Part shown: one piece after another, positions 21,117-21,514 of the stretch
Position numbering within the stretch: the stretch's first letter is position 1
Layout: each line of letters starts with the position of its first letter
Source of the DNA: Acidobacteriaceae bacterium
GTDB taxonomy: Bacteria; Acidobacteriota; Terriglobia; Terriglobales; Acidobacteriaceae
Direction of reading: 5' to 3'
Assembly (NCBI GenBank): GCA_003151875.1
Contig: PLYW01000365.1
Span: 1,400-22,913, forward strand
DNA length: 21,514 nucleotides
The notes under the pieces: generated by a model
Database searches by the model: none
Seen by the model: only the letters and a program-made list of their open reading frames with translations
What the model was told of the DNA's origin: nothing
Translations under genes and position numbers: made by a program

Positions 21117-21129
21117 AGGCGCCATGATA
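21117..21129 (-). promoter_or_regulatory. -10-like TATCAT 7 nt before the oxidase start
   Basis: On the minus strand TATCAT (21129-21124), 7 nt, ATG 21116. No Shine-Dalgarno; -35 not convincing. Confidence 0.4.
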
Positions 21130-21442
21130 GAGCACGGGCGCGCTTCGTCGGGACAGTGTCGAAATTTCCGGATCGCCCCCCTGCCACACTGGTGTAAAAT
21201 GCCCGCATATCCGAATACAAAAGAAAATTGCGAATTGCAGCTTACCCAGGGCAGTTGAGCGGCCTTCCGTGCCGCCAGCGTTTGCAGATGGTCCGGAGTA
21301 ACCAGTCGTGCCGCCACTGCCGTGGCCTGGAAGTCGTGCCCGGATACAAATCTGGCCTGCGACTATTTTTGAAGCACGTTCACTTTGCACGGGTTCCCAG
21401 ACGGCCTCAGCCCTGATACACTTGGGCGGCTAATTTTCATAA
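21117..21442. other. 326-bp divergent intergenic region, oxidase / GH57
   Basis: Carries the oxidase -10-like TATCAT, a TAAAAT (21195-21200) with unknown target, and extended -10 TGATACACT (21414-21422) ahead of the GH57 gene. Short frames at 21199 and 21228 (the latter with CRHC) were considered and have no supporting start or homology. Nothing else is recognised. Confidence 0.4.
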
Positions 21443-21514
21443 ATGAGTCATAACAGTTCTCCTAAGATTCGCTTGGTGCTGCTCTGGCACATGCACCAGC
21501 CTTTCTACAAAGAC
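21443..21514 (+). CDS. Glycoside hydrolase family 57, N-terminal fragment (runs off right edge)
   Basis: The 24 visible codons read MSHNSSPKIRLVLLWHMHQP and then FYKD. The LLWHMHQPFY segment is conserved region 1 of GH57 (HxHQP), found in bacterial and archaeal alpha-amylase, 4-alpha-glucanotransferase or branching-type enzymes acting on alpha-glucans in the cytosol. The start ATG 21443 fits the family, whose homology begins about 8-12 residues in. There is no clear ribosome site, but an extended -10 (21414-21422) lies about 21 nt upstream. Specificity cannot be read from this fragment. Confidence 0.85.
   Translation, partial: MSHNSSPKIRLVLLWHMHQPFYKD

Noticed and set aside
21199..21416. Small genes between the oxidase and GH57
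   Set aside because: Frames at 21199 (19 codons) and 21228 (TTG start) lack ribosome sites and recognisable homology.

Overview
The window looks like chromosomal DNA from a GC-rich soil bacterium, most likely an Acidobacteriota (Terriglobia-like) genome. This is inferred from several secreted protein types I associate with that phylum (3274-4122, 14594-15634, 15951-16985), from a GyrI-fused sarcosine-oxidase-type flavoprotein, and from palindromic intergenic repeats with a TCCTGAGCGA / GAGTCGAAGG core. There is no sign of phage, plasmid, transposase, CRISPR, rRNA or tRNA. Most of it reads as core or housekeeping chromosome with lineage-specific secreted proteins.

Layout. The left edge holds the first two thirds of glyceraldehyde-3-phosphate dehydrogenase (minus strand). 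A long plus-strand run follows: a polynucleotide-kinase-like P-loop ATPase with a disordered arginine-rich front half (794-1783, then a clear terminator), an MscS-type channel, an orphan DUF104-type antitoxin, a secreted protein followed at 19 bp by a membrane protein built of tandem ~41-residue repeats, a STAS anti-sigma-factor antagonist, a GT83/ArnT-like membrane glycosyltransferase, a tiny Cys/His protein, a radical SAM enzyme, a YdhG/DUF1801 protein and a small secreted protein. PyrF and RlpA lie on the minus strand (probable pair), followed by ThiD (plus) and a large periplasmic TPR protein (minus). Then come a DUF5666-like exported protein, a secreted beta-helix protein, a zinc-ribbon membrane protein and a small HTH protein (minus), a second exported TPR protein, the oxidase-GyrI fusion (minus), and at the right edge the first 24 codons of a GH57 glycoside hydrolase.

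Most genes are functionally independent. Two themes recur: the cell envelope (MscS, glycosyltransferase, RlpA and many exported proteins) and basic metabolism (GAPDH, PyrF, ThiD, GH57).

The most interesting signals are not conventional genes. (1) All four convergent gene junctions carry palindromic or tandem repeats, while the divergent ones do not. (2) One of these, 12642-12920, is a composite element with nested inverted repeats and six hairpins that all have a TTYA or TRAA tetraloop. (3) thiD contains an in-frame segment that is a perfect 11-bp inverted repeat and sits where family members have almost nothing, so it looks like a palindromic repeat that invaded a gene. (4) Five genes lacking a Shine-Dalgarno sequence have a -10-like hexamer exactly 6-7 nt before the start codon, which suggests leaderless transcripts.
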